A stretch of 6,151 bases of DNA from Methanolinea sp. UBA473. Its GTDB lineage: Archaea; Halobacteriota; Methanomicrobia; Methanomicrobiales; Methanospirillaceae. The notes under the pieces are model-generated. The model had not been told where the DNA came from. It saw nothing but the letters and a program-made list of their open reading frames with translations, and ran no database searches. The stretch spans positions 1 through 6,151 of the forward strand of contig DAEV01000037.1 in assembly GCA_002509495.1 (NCBI GenBank). The letters are read 5' to 3'. Each line of letters begins with the position of its first letter. Position 1 is the first letter of the stretch. Both the position numbers and the translations under genes were made by a program. Of this stretch, positions 1 through 4,957 are shown one piece after another.

Positions 1-238
1 CCGAGGTGTCCTGCCAGCCGTAAATCAGGTCCTTGTTGACATAATCATAAAAACTGACATGGGACTTCCCGGCGCTGTCGACGGCCAGCGACGGCGAGAG
101 ATAGTAGGAAGACCCGCCCCCGAAGTTCTTCAATACTTCACTGTGCCACCCGGTAAAGACCGCAGAGGCGGGTGCAACGCCGCCCACCAGCAACAATACA
201 CAGGCAAGAACTGCCCAGGAGGAGATTTTCGATTCCAT
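1..238 (-). CDS. Secreted repeat-type protein, N-terminal part only (hypothetical)
   Basis: Reading the minus strand from ATG at 238 gives 79 open codons up to the window edge, so the C-terminus is missing. The N-terminus is a clear Sec signal peptide: short charged start (MESK), hydrophobic core WAVLACVLLLVGGV at about residues 8-21, and a cleavage motif ASA near residues 24-26. The mature part carries the pattern SLAVDSAGKSHVSFYDYVNKDLIYGW (split: SLAVDSAGK, then SHVSFYD, then LIYGW). This resembles the repeat unit 'lAlDs.GkpHisYyd...dLkYa' of secreted beta-propeller-like proteins that are frequent in Methanomicrobiales. The start is supported by GGGTGAT five bases upstream. The gene is probably extracellular or surface attached; its substrate is unknown. 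The family resemblance is from memory of the motif, not a search. It is separated from the next minus-strand gene by about 270 bases and so probably has its own promoter. Confidence 0.75.
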   Translation of the reverse strand, partial: MESKISSWAVLACVLLLVGGVAPASAVFTGWHSEVLKNFGGGSSYYLSPSLAVDSAGKSHVSFYDYVNKDLIYGWQDTS

Positions 239-243
239 GCCTT

Positions 244-250
244 ATCACCC
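244..250 (-). promoter_or_regulatory. Shine-Dalgarno site GGGTGAT of the secreted protein
   Basis: On the minus strand GGGTGAT lies five bases before the ATG at 238. It matches the complement of the archaeal 16S rRNA 3' end and fixes the start that gives a complete signal peptide. A weak AT-rich stretch (minus-strand AAATACTTT, about 288-296) is at a suitable distance to be the TATA region, but this is only a guess. Confidence 0.6.
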
Positions 251-488
251 GTCGCGATATATGGCATACGTTGGAGGAGAATAATGAAAGTATTTGTTGG
301 TGCAACCCGTCCTCGTTTGGGGAACCGGGCAGAGTCGTCCCATTTCCTCTGAAGGAGGATCTGGATAGATCCTGGCCTTATTGCCCTGCAGAGCCGAAAA
401 ACAACCCCGACTCTTCCGGAAATGCGTGGGCGACAGAATCGTGACTGCGACAGCAGCGGGCAAACCCCCCTGTCATTTACAAAAGTAT

Positions 489-497
489 AGAAAAAAG
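489..497 (-). terminator. U-run terminator after the SPFH gene
   Basis: The minus strand reads CCTTTTTTC (six T, 496 down to 491) about 15 bases past the TGA of the SPFH gene, followed by a second short T run at 480-484 in the same strand sense. Archaeal RNA polymerase terminates at such T-rich stretches without a GC stem. It marks the end of the nfeD-SPFH operon. Confidence 0.55.
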
Positions 498-511
498 GAG
501 CTTTACGCCCC

Positions 512-1621
512 TCACGCTTTATCGATAACCTCCTCAATCTCCTCTACCAGTTCCACTCCTGACCTCTTTTTCCCCTTGCCGATGTCCTTCAATTCTTCGG
601 CAGAGAGTTCGGCCTTGATGGTCTCGTCCATCTCCTTCAGGATGTCTTTTACCTCGTCGGGGGTGGGGATGCTTCCGAGGATCCCGGGCTCGGGGACCGT
701 TTTTACCGCAGGCTCCTCCGGGGCCTCGTCCGTCGCGCCGATGAACTTTGCGGCCTGCTTCATCAGGGTCGAGACCTCGAACGGGAAGATGATCTTGGTA
801 GCCTGCCCGTTGGCCATCTGCTTGAGTGCGTCGAGGGAGAGGACCGTGATCGCCCGGCGGTCAAGAGGCTGGGACCCGACGGAGAGGATCCGCAGGCCCT
901 GCGCCTCTCCCTGGGCCTGGAGGATGCGGGAGATCCGCTCCCCCTCCGCCCTGAGCACCTTGCTCTGCCGTTCACCCTCTGCCTCCAGGATCATGCTCCG
1001 CTTGGTCCCCTCGGCCTTCAGGATCGCGGACCGCTTGTCTCCGTCCGCACGGAGAATGGCTGCACGGCGGGCCCGCTCGGCAGCGGTCTGCTCCGTCATG
1101 GCCTGCTTGACCGCCCCCACCGGGTCGACCTCCTTGATCTCCACCCGCTCCACCTTGACGCCCCATTGATCGGTCTCCCGGTCCAGGATGTCCCGGAGCT
1201 TGGTGTTGATCACGTCCCGGTTGTAGAGGATCTCGTCGAGCTCCATGTCCCCGATGATCCCTCGCAGGCTGGTCTGGGCGAGTGCAATGGTGGCTATGCG
1301 GTAGTTCGCCACCTCGAAATAGGACTTTTCCGGGTCGATCACCCGTATATACACGATGGCGTCCACGTTGGTCGGGGAGTTATCCTTGGTGATCACCTCC
1401 TGGGAGGGGACGTCCATCACCTGGGTGCGAAGGTCCAGTTTCACCACCTGGGTGATGAGGGGAAATACCCACCGGAACCCCGGGTTCATCCGGCCGATGT
1501 ACCGGCCGAGCCTGATATTGAGCCCCTGTTCGAAGGGCTGAACGATCACCACCCCGCGGGCGAAGATGATCACGACTGCGAGGATCAAAAAGATCGTGAT
1601 TAATGTGTCTAGTATCGGCAT
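512..1621 (-). CDS. SPFH/band-7 (stomatin/prohibitin-type) membrane protein
   Basis: A 369-residue protein of the slipin/QmcA-like class. One N-terminal membrane anchor (about residues 5-22) is followed by the SPFH domain (about 24-185), with typical stretches RGVVIVQPFEQGL, NPGFRWVFPLI, LDLRTQVMDVPSQEVITKDN and the N-V-D-A-I-V-Y-I-R strand. Residues 186-240 are five consecutive 11-residue repeats of the form R-S-x-I-L-x-A-E-G-x-x, the coiled-coil hallmark of these proteins. A further domain (241-295) precedes a charged tail of about 75 residues (296-369) rich in Glu, Lys and Pro that looks longer than usual. Such proteins form membrane-bound oligomeric rings and organise microdomains. The start is supported by GAGGTGA (1631-1637) nine bases upstream, inside the end of the nfeD-like gene, so the two are translated from one mRNA. 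Family assignment is firm; the specific client or partner is unknown. Confidence 0.93.
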   Translation of the reverse strand: MPILDTLITIFLILAVVIIFARGVVIVQPFEQGLNIRLGRYIGRMNPGFRWVFPLITQVVKLDLRTQVMDVPSQEVITKDNSPTNVDAIVYIRVIDPEKSYFEVANYRIATIALAQTSLRGIIGDMELDEILYNRDVINTKLRDILDRETDQWGVKVERVEIKEVDPVGAVKQAMTEQTAAERARRAAILRADGDKRSAILKAEGTKRSMILEAEGERQSKVLRAEGERISRILQAQGEAQGLRILSVGSQPLDRRAITVLSLDALKQMANGQATKIIFPFEVSTLMKQAAKFIGATDEAPEEPAVKTVPEPGILGSIPTPDEVKDILKEMDETIKAELSAEELKDIGKGKKRSGVELVEEIEEVIDKA

Positions 1622-1625
1622 AACG

Positions 1626-2087
1626 TTATTTCACCTCTTCGACTACGATGTGGACCCCCATGGAATCCACCACCCGGACCCGGCTCCCGGCCGGGATATC
1701 GCCCTCGTTGCTCCGGGCGCTCCATTCCTGTCCGGCAAGGAGGACCTTCCCTGAAAGAGAGTCGGGGATTACCTTTTTTACTACTTTCCCTTCCAGACCT
1801 ACCAGCGAATCCCGGCTGATCGTCACCGGAGACTTCTCGTCCGGGTTGATCCTCCGGTAGAACCAGATGGTGAACAGCGAGACGACAATCGCGATCGCCA
1901 CGCCGGCCACGACCCCGATGGAACTTCCGAAGATATCCACTCCGAGGAGCAGCAGGACTCCGAGGATGATCAGCACCGTGCCCGGCACTGCGATGAAGAA
2001 GCCGGGATTGATCGCCTCGATGACCAGGAAGATGGTCCCGATCACCACCAGCAGCCATCCAAAGGACAGGCCCACCAGTTCGACCAT
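1626..2087 (-). CDS. NfeD-like membrane protein (short form)
   Basis: A 153-residue protein with three hydrophobic segments (about residues 9-26, 29-50 and 56-78) and a C-terminal OB-fold domain (about 95-153). The latter shows the family pattern LVGLEGKVVKKV, then GQEWSA, then IPAGSRVRVVDSMGVHIVVEE. It lacks the ClpP-like protease domain of long NfeD proteins, so it is the short type that is nearly always encoded beside an SPFH protein. Only four bases separate its TAA from the SPFH ATG. The family role is to work with the SPFH ring, probably in membrane quality control or microdomain assembly; the exact reaction is unknown. No Shine-Dalgarno site is visible ahead of the ATG at 2087. A T-rich element about 20-30 bases upstream (minus strand, 2106-2117) would fit a leaderless transcript. 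No alternative in-frame start exists just upstream. Confidence 0.92.
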   Translation of the reverse strand: MVELVGLSFGWLLVVIGTIFLVIEAINPGFFIAVPGTVLIILGVLLLLGVDIFGSSIGVVAGVAIAIVVSLFTIWFYRRINPDEKSPVTISRDSLVGLEGKVVKKVIPDSLSGKVLLAGQEWSARSNEGDIPAGSRVRVVDSMGVHIVVEEVK

Positions 2088-2240
2088 GATTAGAGGTGGA
2101 CTGCTGATAAGAAAAAGGGCTCGCCGGTTCCGGAAACCGTTCCGCTTTTTTCCGGATTTGGGGGAGTGGAAGGATCTTTTTACGGTAGGATCTCGCGCAA
2201 ATCCGGCAGGTTAAAATTTTCCTCCCGCAAATCTGATCTA
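2088..2240. promoter_or_regulatory. Divergent promoter region between nfeD-like and Yip1-type genes
   Basis: 153 bases separate two divergent starts. It includes an inverted repeat CGGTT-CCGGA-AACCG (2125-2139) with the 8-base palindrome TTCCGGAA at its centre, a plus-strand T6 run near 2147-2152, and two direct copies of AGGATCT (2171-2177 and 2187-2193). Neither flanking gene has a Shine-Dalgarno motif. A minus-strand element TTTTTCTTATC (2107-2117) could drive the nfeD-like gene. Operator function of the repeats is inference. Confidence 0.45.
2211..2220 (+). promoter_or_regulatory. TATA-like box of the Yip1-type gene
   Basis: TTAAAATTTT is centred about 25 bases upstream of the ATG at 2241. 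Archaeal TATA boxes lie about 25-27 bases before the transcription start, so transcription would begin at or next to the ATG. This agrees with the lack of a Shine-Dalgarno site in the 30 bases before the start and favours a leaderless mRNA. It also argues against the in-frame GTG at 2166, which would lie upstream of the promoter. Confidence 0.45.
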
Positions 2241-2831
2241 ATGGTCCTGTCCCTACCCGATAAAGTCAGGAATTTTCTCTTCAATCCTTCCTTTGCGTTC
2301 CGGAAGGTTAGGGACGAAGAAAAGTGGGACTCTATCCGATACCTGCTGGTCCTGGCGGCTTTTTACGCCATCATGTCCGCGATCATGGCGATCCTCACCC
2401 TCTTCGTCCACCCGCTGTTCGGCAGTCTCCATCTCGGCCCGGACCCGGTCGCGGATCCATTCCTGTTCCTGGCCGGTATCGTTTCGATCTCAGTCATTAC
2501 CCTCGTGATCGCGGTGATCTTCGGGCTCTGGCTCCATCTCTGGGTCTACCTCCTCGGCGGGAGGAAAGGGGTATGGCAGACGGAGAAGACGGTATTCTAT
2601 TCCCTCACTCCCACCCTGATCATGGGCTGGATCCCGATGATCGGACCCCTGGTCGGCGGGATCTGGTCGGTCCTCGTCGCGGTCATCGGATTGAAAGAGC
2701 TGCACGACCTTCCCGACACGAAGTCCGCCCTTGCGGTGATCCTGGCCATCCTGATCGCAGGATTTCTTATATTGGTTTTGTTCGGTGCGATGATTGTTGC
2801 AATGATGCCGATGATTGTGAATCCTGTGTAA
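2241..2831 (+). CDS. Yip1-family integral membrane protein
   Basis: A 196-residue protein. The N-terminus LFNPSFAFRKVRDEEKWDS followed by a hydrophobic segment is typical of archaeal and bacterial Yip1-domain proteins, in which a short amphipathic start ('P..af..i.....w..') leads into about five membrane helices. Here hydrophobic segments lie near residues 33-56, 76-104, 119-134, 136-152 and 163-185. Conserved helix content includes FYSLTPTLIMGWIPMIGPLVG. The function in prokaryotes is unknown; eukaryotic relatives act in membrane traffic. I chose ATG 2241 rather than GTG 2166 because the family starts there and a TATA-like box precedes it. The last 16 residues and stop (181-196) are methionine-rich and their 51 bases occur again after the gene. 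It is transcribed divergently from nfeD-SPFH and converges on tfuA. Confidence 0.85.
   Translation: MVLSLPDKVRNFLFNPSFAFRKVRDEEKWDSIRYLLVLAAFYAIMSAIMAILTLFVHPLFGSLHLGPDPVADPFLFLAGIVSISVITLVIAVIFGLWLHLWVYLLGGRKGVWQTEKTVFYSLTPTLIMGWIPMIGPLVGGIWSVLVAVIGLKELHDLPDTKSALAVILAILIAGFLILVLFGAMIVAMMPMIVNPV
2781..2831 (+). repeat. Direct repeat, copy 1 (last 17 codons of Yip1-type gene)
   Basis: These 51 bases encode FGAMIVAMMPMIVNPV plus TAA. They match 2888-2938 at 49 of 51 positions with no gap. Similarity stops abruptly at both ends. The copy also contains an internal repeat of CGATGATTGT 21 bases apart (2788 and 2809). Confidence 0.95.
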
Positions 2832-2887
2832 CCTGGCCACCGTTGGTGGCGCCGGGGTTGCGAAGGGGCGGAGCCCCTCGCGGTAGA
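2832..2887 (+). repeat. 56-base insert with two hairpins between the direct repeats
   Basis: The insert contains two inverted repeats. The first is GCCACC-GTT-GGTGGC (2836-2850), a perfect 6-bp stem. The second is GCGA-AGGGGC-GGA-GCCCCT-CGC (2860-2881), a 9-bp stem with one bulged A. Both have three-base loops. Its composition (long G and C runs) differs from the surrounding gene end. It looks like a small repetitive hairpin element of the REP/MITE kind, which I infer from its shape only; no transposase is present. Confidence 0.6.
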
Positions 2888-2938
2888 TTCGGTGCGATGA
2901 TTATTGCGATGATGCCGATGATTGTGAATCCTGTGTAA
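2888..2938 (+). repeat. Direct repeat, copy 2 (displaced gene end)
   Basis: This copy would encode FGAMIIAMMPMIVNPV plus TAA. It differs from copy 1 at 2903 (G to A, Val to Ile) and 2908 (A to G, silent). The distance of 107 bases is not a multiple of three, so it is out of frame with the intact gene and not translated as its extension. A T6 run follows four bases after its stop, where a natural gene end would have its terminator. Confidence 0.95.
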
Positions 2939-2942
2939 GCTC

Positions 2943-2948
2943 TTTTTT
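2943..2948 (+). terminator. T6 terminator of the Yip1-type gene
   Basis: The plus strand reads CTCTTTTTTCG right after the stop codon of repeat copy 2. This U-run is the only good termination signal downstream of the Yip1-type gene and lies in the short gap before the convergent tfuA stop at 2965. No comparable T run follows tfuA on the minus strand. Confidence 0.5.
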
Positions 2949-2964
2949 CGAAATTTCCCCCCCA

Positions 2965-3630
2965 TCAGGAATCTGGAATCCCCAGCTCCCCCGCCAGATC
3001 ACGGGCGCGGAGGAGGGCTTCCCTGGCATCGGCCCTCTTCTGGTCGACCGCCCCGGTCCGGCAGAACTCGAGGAAACGGGAAACGGTCTCCATGGAGAGG
3101 CTGTCCCGGGCACGATCGCAAATCCCCTCGTAGGTCCGGTCCGGGAAATAGAGGGCCCGGGCCGCAGCGACGAGTGTGGCAGTTTCCGCTTCGGTAAGAA
3201 TCCCTTCGCTCTTTGCTTTCCGGATGGTGCAGCGGATGTTGATCAGTGGCTCGGACAGGTGGGCGAAGGTATCAGGGTCGTAGATGAGGGCAACTTCATC
3301 GTCGGCAATGAGCGCCCCGTCCCGGTAGAGGCGGTATATGAGGCCTACACCTTCCATTCCAAGGGTATCAAGTTCTGCCGCCCTGAGGGCGCCCATGCTC
3401 GAAGCACCGATCACCCGGGTTCCGCGTTCTAAGGCCGCAAGGATCTCCCTGTGGCCGACGGAGCAGTCCTGGAAGAAGACTCCGTCGATCAGGACAATTA
3501 CCCTGGCGCCTTCGTTCAACGCCGCCGTGATGTCCCCGCGGGCCGCCGGCGGACGGTATTCGGCGCGGAAGATGGCATCCGCCTCCACCCTCTCAAGGCT
3601 TGGGCCGAGAAATATGACGACGTCGTGCAT
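2965..3630 (-). CDS. tfuA: TfuA-like protein, partner of YcaO in peptide thioamidation
   Basis: A 221-residue protein. It opens with the family start VVIFLGPSL and carries the full TfuA core: IDGVFFQ (48-54), GHREILAAL (59-67), GASSMGALRAAEL (75-87), GMEGVGLIY (91-99) and DDEVAL (110-115), followed by a helical C-terminus. TfuA proteins work with YcaO enzymes; in methanogens the pair converts a glycine of the methyl-coenzyme M reductase alpha subunit to thioglycine, with TfuA thought to supply sulfide or help recruit the substrate. I place the start at ATG 3630, which has GGTG (3636-3639) five bases upstream and matches the family length, rather than the in-frame ATG at 3669, which has no good site. 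The gene overlaps the end of ycaO by 38 bases, so translation is probably coupled. Function is by family and context. Confidence 0.92.
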   Translation of the reverse strand: MHDVVIFLGPSLERVEADAIFRAEYRPPAARGDITAALNEGARVIVLIDGVFFQDCSVGHREILAALERGTRVIGASSMGALRAAELDTLGMEGVGLIYRLYRDGALIADDEVALIYDPDTFAHLSEPLINIRCTIRKAKSEGILTEAETATLVAAARALYFPDRTYEGICDRARDSLSMETVSRFLEFCRTGAVDQKRADAREALLRARDLAGELGIPDS

Positions 3631-4804
3631 CCTGGCACCGCTTTCCCATCCGTTCCTGATCCATGGCATAGACTTCCAGGCCCGGGACGATCACCCGCAC
3701 CACCGGCACCTCCACCTCCGGGCGGGTCAGATCGGTCACGATCACCCGGGTAAGGCCGCATTTCTTCAGGCGGTCGATGGTGAACCGGATATCCGTGAGG
3801 AAATCGTCGGAATCGAACGAAGCGACGTCCGAAAAGGCCTCTTCGGACACGGCATCGAACCAGTACTTGTTCAGGCGCTTGGTTCTTTCGTACCCGATCT
3901 GCTTGCGGAAATCCGCGGTGGGGGCGTCCTCCCTGGCCCCGTGGATCTGCGTAAGACGGCTCTGTGCCACCTCGGTCAGCGCCCGGAGGAGAGCGATGCG
4001 GGAACTGGTATGGGTCCCCATGCCGATGGTGAGGAGAGAGGGATCTTTCAACATCACATCGTCGGAGACAGCGGCGAAGGTCGGGATTCCCATCCCGCTG
4101 GTGATGTCCTTGACATGCACCGCGACATCCGCGGCGGAGAACCTGGACAGGAGGTCTTTTCCGAGGGGATCGTGGATCTCTGTCACCCTCGGCCCGGTAA
4201 TCCGGGTTGCCTCCACAAGGGACCATGCGTCCCGCTCGACGAGTTCCATCAGGGCGTGAAAGACCGCTTCCTCGCGTGTATTTCCAGAAGCAAGGCCATT
4301 CGTAGTGGTACGGAACAGTTGCGGGTAGTCCATGGGAAGAGGATGGAAGACGGCACTGGCCGGGACCAGGATCTCCTCGTCGCGGACGATGTCATACCCT
4401 TCCACCCAGGGGAGGGGCATCTCCGGATCCGCCTTTTCCGGGAGGATCAGTTCCCGGGGGTCCAGGACGTTTCCGGTCGCCGCGAGCTCACGGTAACGGG
4501 CAACTATGAGGGGCCGCTCCCCCAGTTCCCCGGAAAATCTCTCGATCCCCTCCATAATGGCAGAAACCCGGGCTTCGATCGGGGTGGCTCCCTTTCCATT
4601 GTATACAGATACGGCCCCTTTCCCTGCGGTGGGGCGGATGCTGGAGAAGACCGGGATCCCGATCCGGTCGAGGCGGGTGATGTCGGCGACACGGGTGATT
4701 CCGGCGGCAGGAAGGGCTTTTTCAACCCTTGAGAGGGTTACTTCCGGGGATACGGTTCGCTGGGTCTCGTTATCGTAGGACTTCTTACAGGACTGCAGGA
4801 TCAT
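3593..4804 (-). CDS. ycaO: YcaO-domain ATP-dependent thioamide/cyclodehydratase enzyme
   Basis: A 403-residue protein. YcaO ATP-binding motifs are intact: ARVSAIMEGIERFSGE (78-93), GNTREEAVFHALMELVERDA (174-193), GIPTFAAVSDD (239-249) and the GMGTH...ALLRALTEVAQSRL...GAREDA stretch (261-294). The C-terminal LTRPEVEVPVVRVIVPGLE (359-377) is also conserved. YcaO enzymes phosphorylate a backbone amide with ATP; with a TfuA partner in methanogens the product is thioglycine in McrA. The adjacent tfuA makes this the most probable role. The protein ends with a basic tail finishing RPKP, encoded inside the tfuA overlap. ATG 4804 is preferred over GTG 4885: it has GGGAG eight bases upstream and a TATA-like box at 4862-4870, downstream of that GTG. 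All expected motifs are present, so it should be active; the substrate is inferred since mcrA is not in the window. Confidence 0.93.
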   Translation of the reverse strand: MILQSCKKSYDNETQRTVSPEVTLSRVEKALPAAGITRVADITRLDRIGIPVFSSIRPTAGKGAVSVYNGKGATPIEARVSAIMEGIERFSGELGERPLIVARYRELAATGNVLDPRELILPEKADPEMPLPWVEGYDIVRDEEILVPASAVFHPLPMDYPQLFRTTTNGLASGNTREEAVFHALMELVERDAWSLVEATRITGPRVTEIHDPLGKDLLSRFSAADVAVHVKDITSGMGIPTFAAVSDDVMLKDPSLLTIGMGTHTSSRIALLRALTEVAQSRLTQIHGAREDAPTADFRKQIGYERTKRLNKYWFDAVSEEAFSDVASFDSDDFLTDIRFTIDRLKKCGLTRVIVTDLTRPEVEVPVVRVIVPGLEVYAMDQERMGKRCQDARRRHISRPKP

Positions 4805-4811
4805 GGATGAG

Positions 4812-4855
4812 TCTCCCGAAAGCGTCTCAAAGTTCAGTATAAAGAGTTCGGGAGA
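4812..4855 (-). repeat. 9-bp inverted repeat in the ycaO leader/promoter
   Basis: TCTCCCGAA at 4812-4820 is the exact reverse complement of TTCGGGAGA at 4847-4855, with a 26-base spacer. On the minus strand the arm nearest the gene contains the GGGAG ribosome-binding site of ycaO (4813-4817). The spacer contains a second TATA-like sequence, TTTATACT (about 4836-4843). It could be a protein-binding site or, if both arms are transcribed, an RNA hairpin that hides the ribosome-binding site. Confidence 0.6.
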
Positions 4856-4861
4856 ATTACA

Positions 4862-4870
4862 GATATATTT
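4862..4870 (-). promoter_or_regulatory. TATA-like box upstream of ycaO
   Basis: The minus strand reads GGTAAATATATCTG here. AAATATATC with A-rich flanking upstream bases resembles an archaeal TATA box plus BRE. Transcription would start near 4840, giving a leader of about 35 bases before ATG 4804. This supports ycaO-tfuA as its own operon, separate from the upstream response-regulator genes. Confidence 0.5.
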
Positions 4871-4936
4871 ACCCCGGGTTGCCACGCTTACCGGCCCCGA
4901 CGCCCCGTTGGCATCCTTCGCGCAGGGATCAGAATC

Positions 4937-4945
4937 AGAAAAAGG
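4937..4945 (-). terminator. U-run terminator after the response-regulator gene
   Basis: The minus strand reads CCTTTTTCTGATTCTG starting about 12 bases past the stop of the response regulator (T5 at 4943-4939). It fits an archaeal U-run terminator and separates this operon from ycaO. Confidence 0.45.
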
Positions 4946-4957
4946 ACCGATCTCTTC

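Larger units (their letters stand above)
239..511. other. Intergenic gap with an inverted repeat; no convincing gene
   Basis: This 273-base gap lies between two minus-strand genes. It holds the leader of the secreted protein on the left and the terminator of the SPFH gene on the right (489-497). In the middle is a perfect inverted repeat with 7-base arms: AGGATCT at 356-362, spacer GGAT, AGATCCT at 367-373. A 22-codon plus-strand reading frame at 284-352 (MKVFVGATRPRLGNRAESSH and two more residues) is preceded by GGAGGAG at 273-279 with normal spacing, but it has no recognisable family and may be chance. Longer frames here have codon use unlike the real genes. Confidence 0.5.

Noticed and set aside
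381..1169. A 262-codon plus-strand open frame opposite the SPFH gene
   Set aside because: The Ser/Arg/Ala-rich translation without domains is the antisense image of the SPFH coiled coil.
2166..2240. An upstream GTG start adding 25 residues to the Yip1-type protein
   Set aside because: It precedes the TATA-like box at 2211-2220, lacks a spaced ribosome-binding site, and the added residues are not like the family N-terminus.
2324..2938. A plus-strand frame that ends with repeat copy 2, suggesting a frameshifted longer Yip1 product
   Set aside because: Most of it is an out-of-frame reading of the Yip1-type gene, giving a non-hydrophobic Arg/Pro/Asp-rich product. No slippery site is visible, and the in-frame gene already ends with a complete tail.
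2781..2938. A CRISPR or tandem-repeat array
   Set aside because: There are only two copies, they are coding sequence in origin, and no further repeat-spacer unit follows.
3631..3669. An upstream ATG start adding 13 residues to TfuA
   Set aside because: The family begins at VVIFLGPSL, just after ATG 3630, and that start has the better ribosome-binding site.
3338..4732. A 464-codon open frame on the plus strand opposite ycaO and tfuA
   Set aside because: It is a GC-driven shadow: its product has no family features, is rich in Gly, Asp, Arg and His, and lies opposite two genes with complete conserved motifs.
2965..4804. A thiazole/oxazole-modified peptide biosynthesis cluster around YcaO
   Set aside because: No precursor peptide, dehydrogenase, protease or transporter gene is adjacent; the TfuA partner fits McrA thioamidation better.
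4805..4885. An upstream GTG start adding 27 residues to YcaO
   Set aside because: It has no ribosome-binding site, the added part is not family sequence, and a TATA-like box lies downstream of it.
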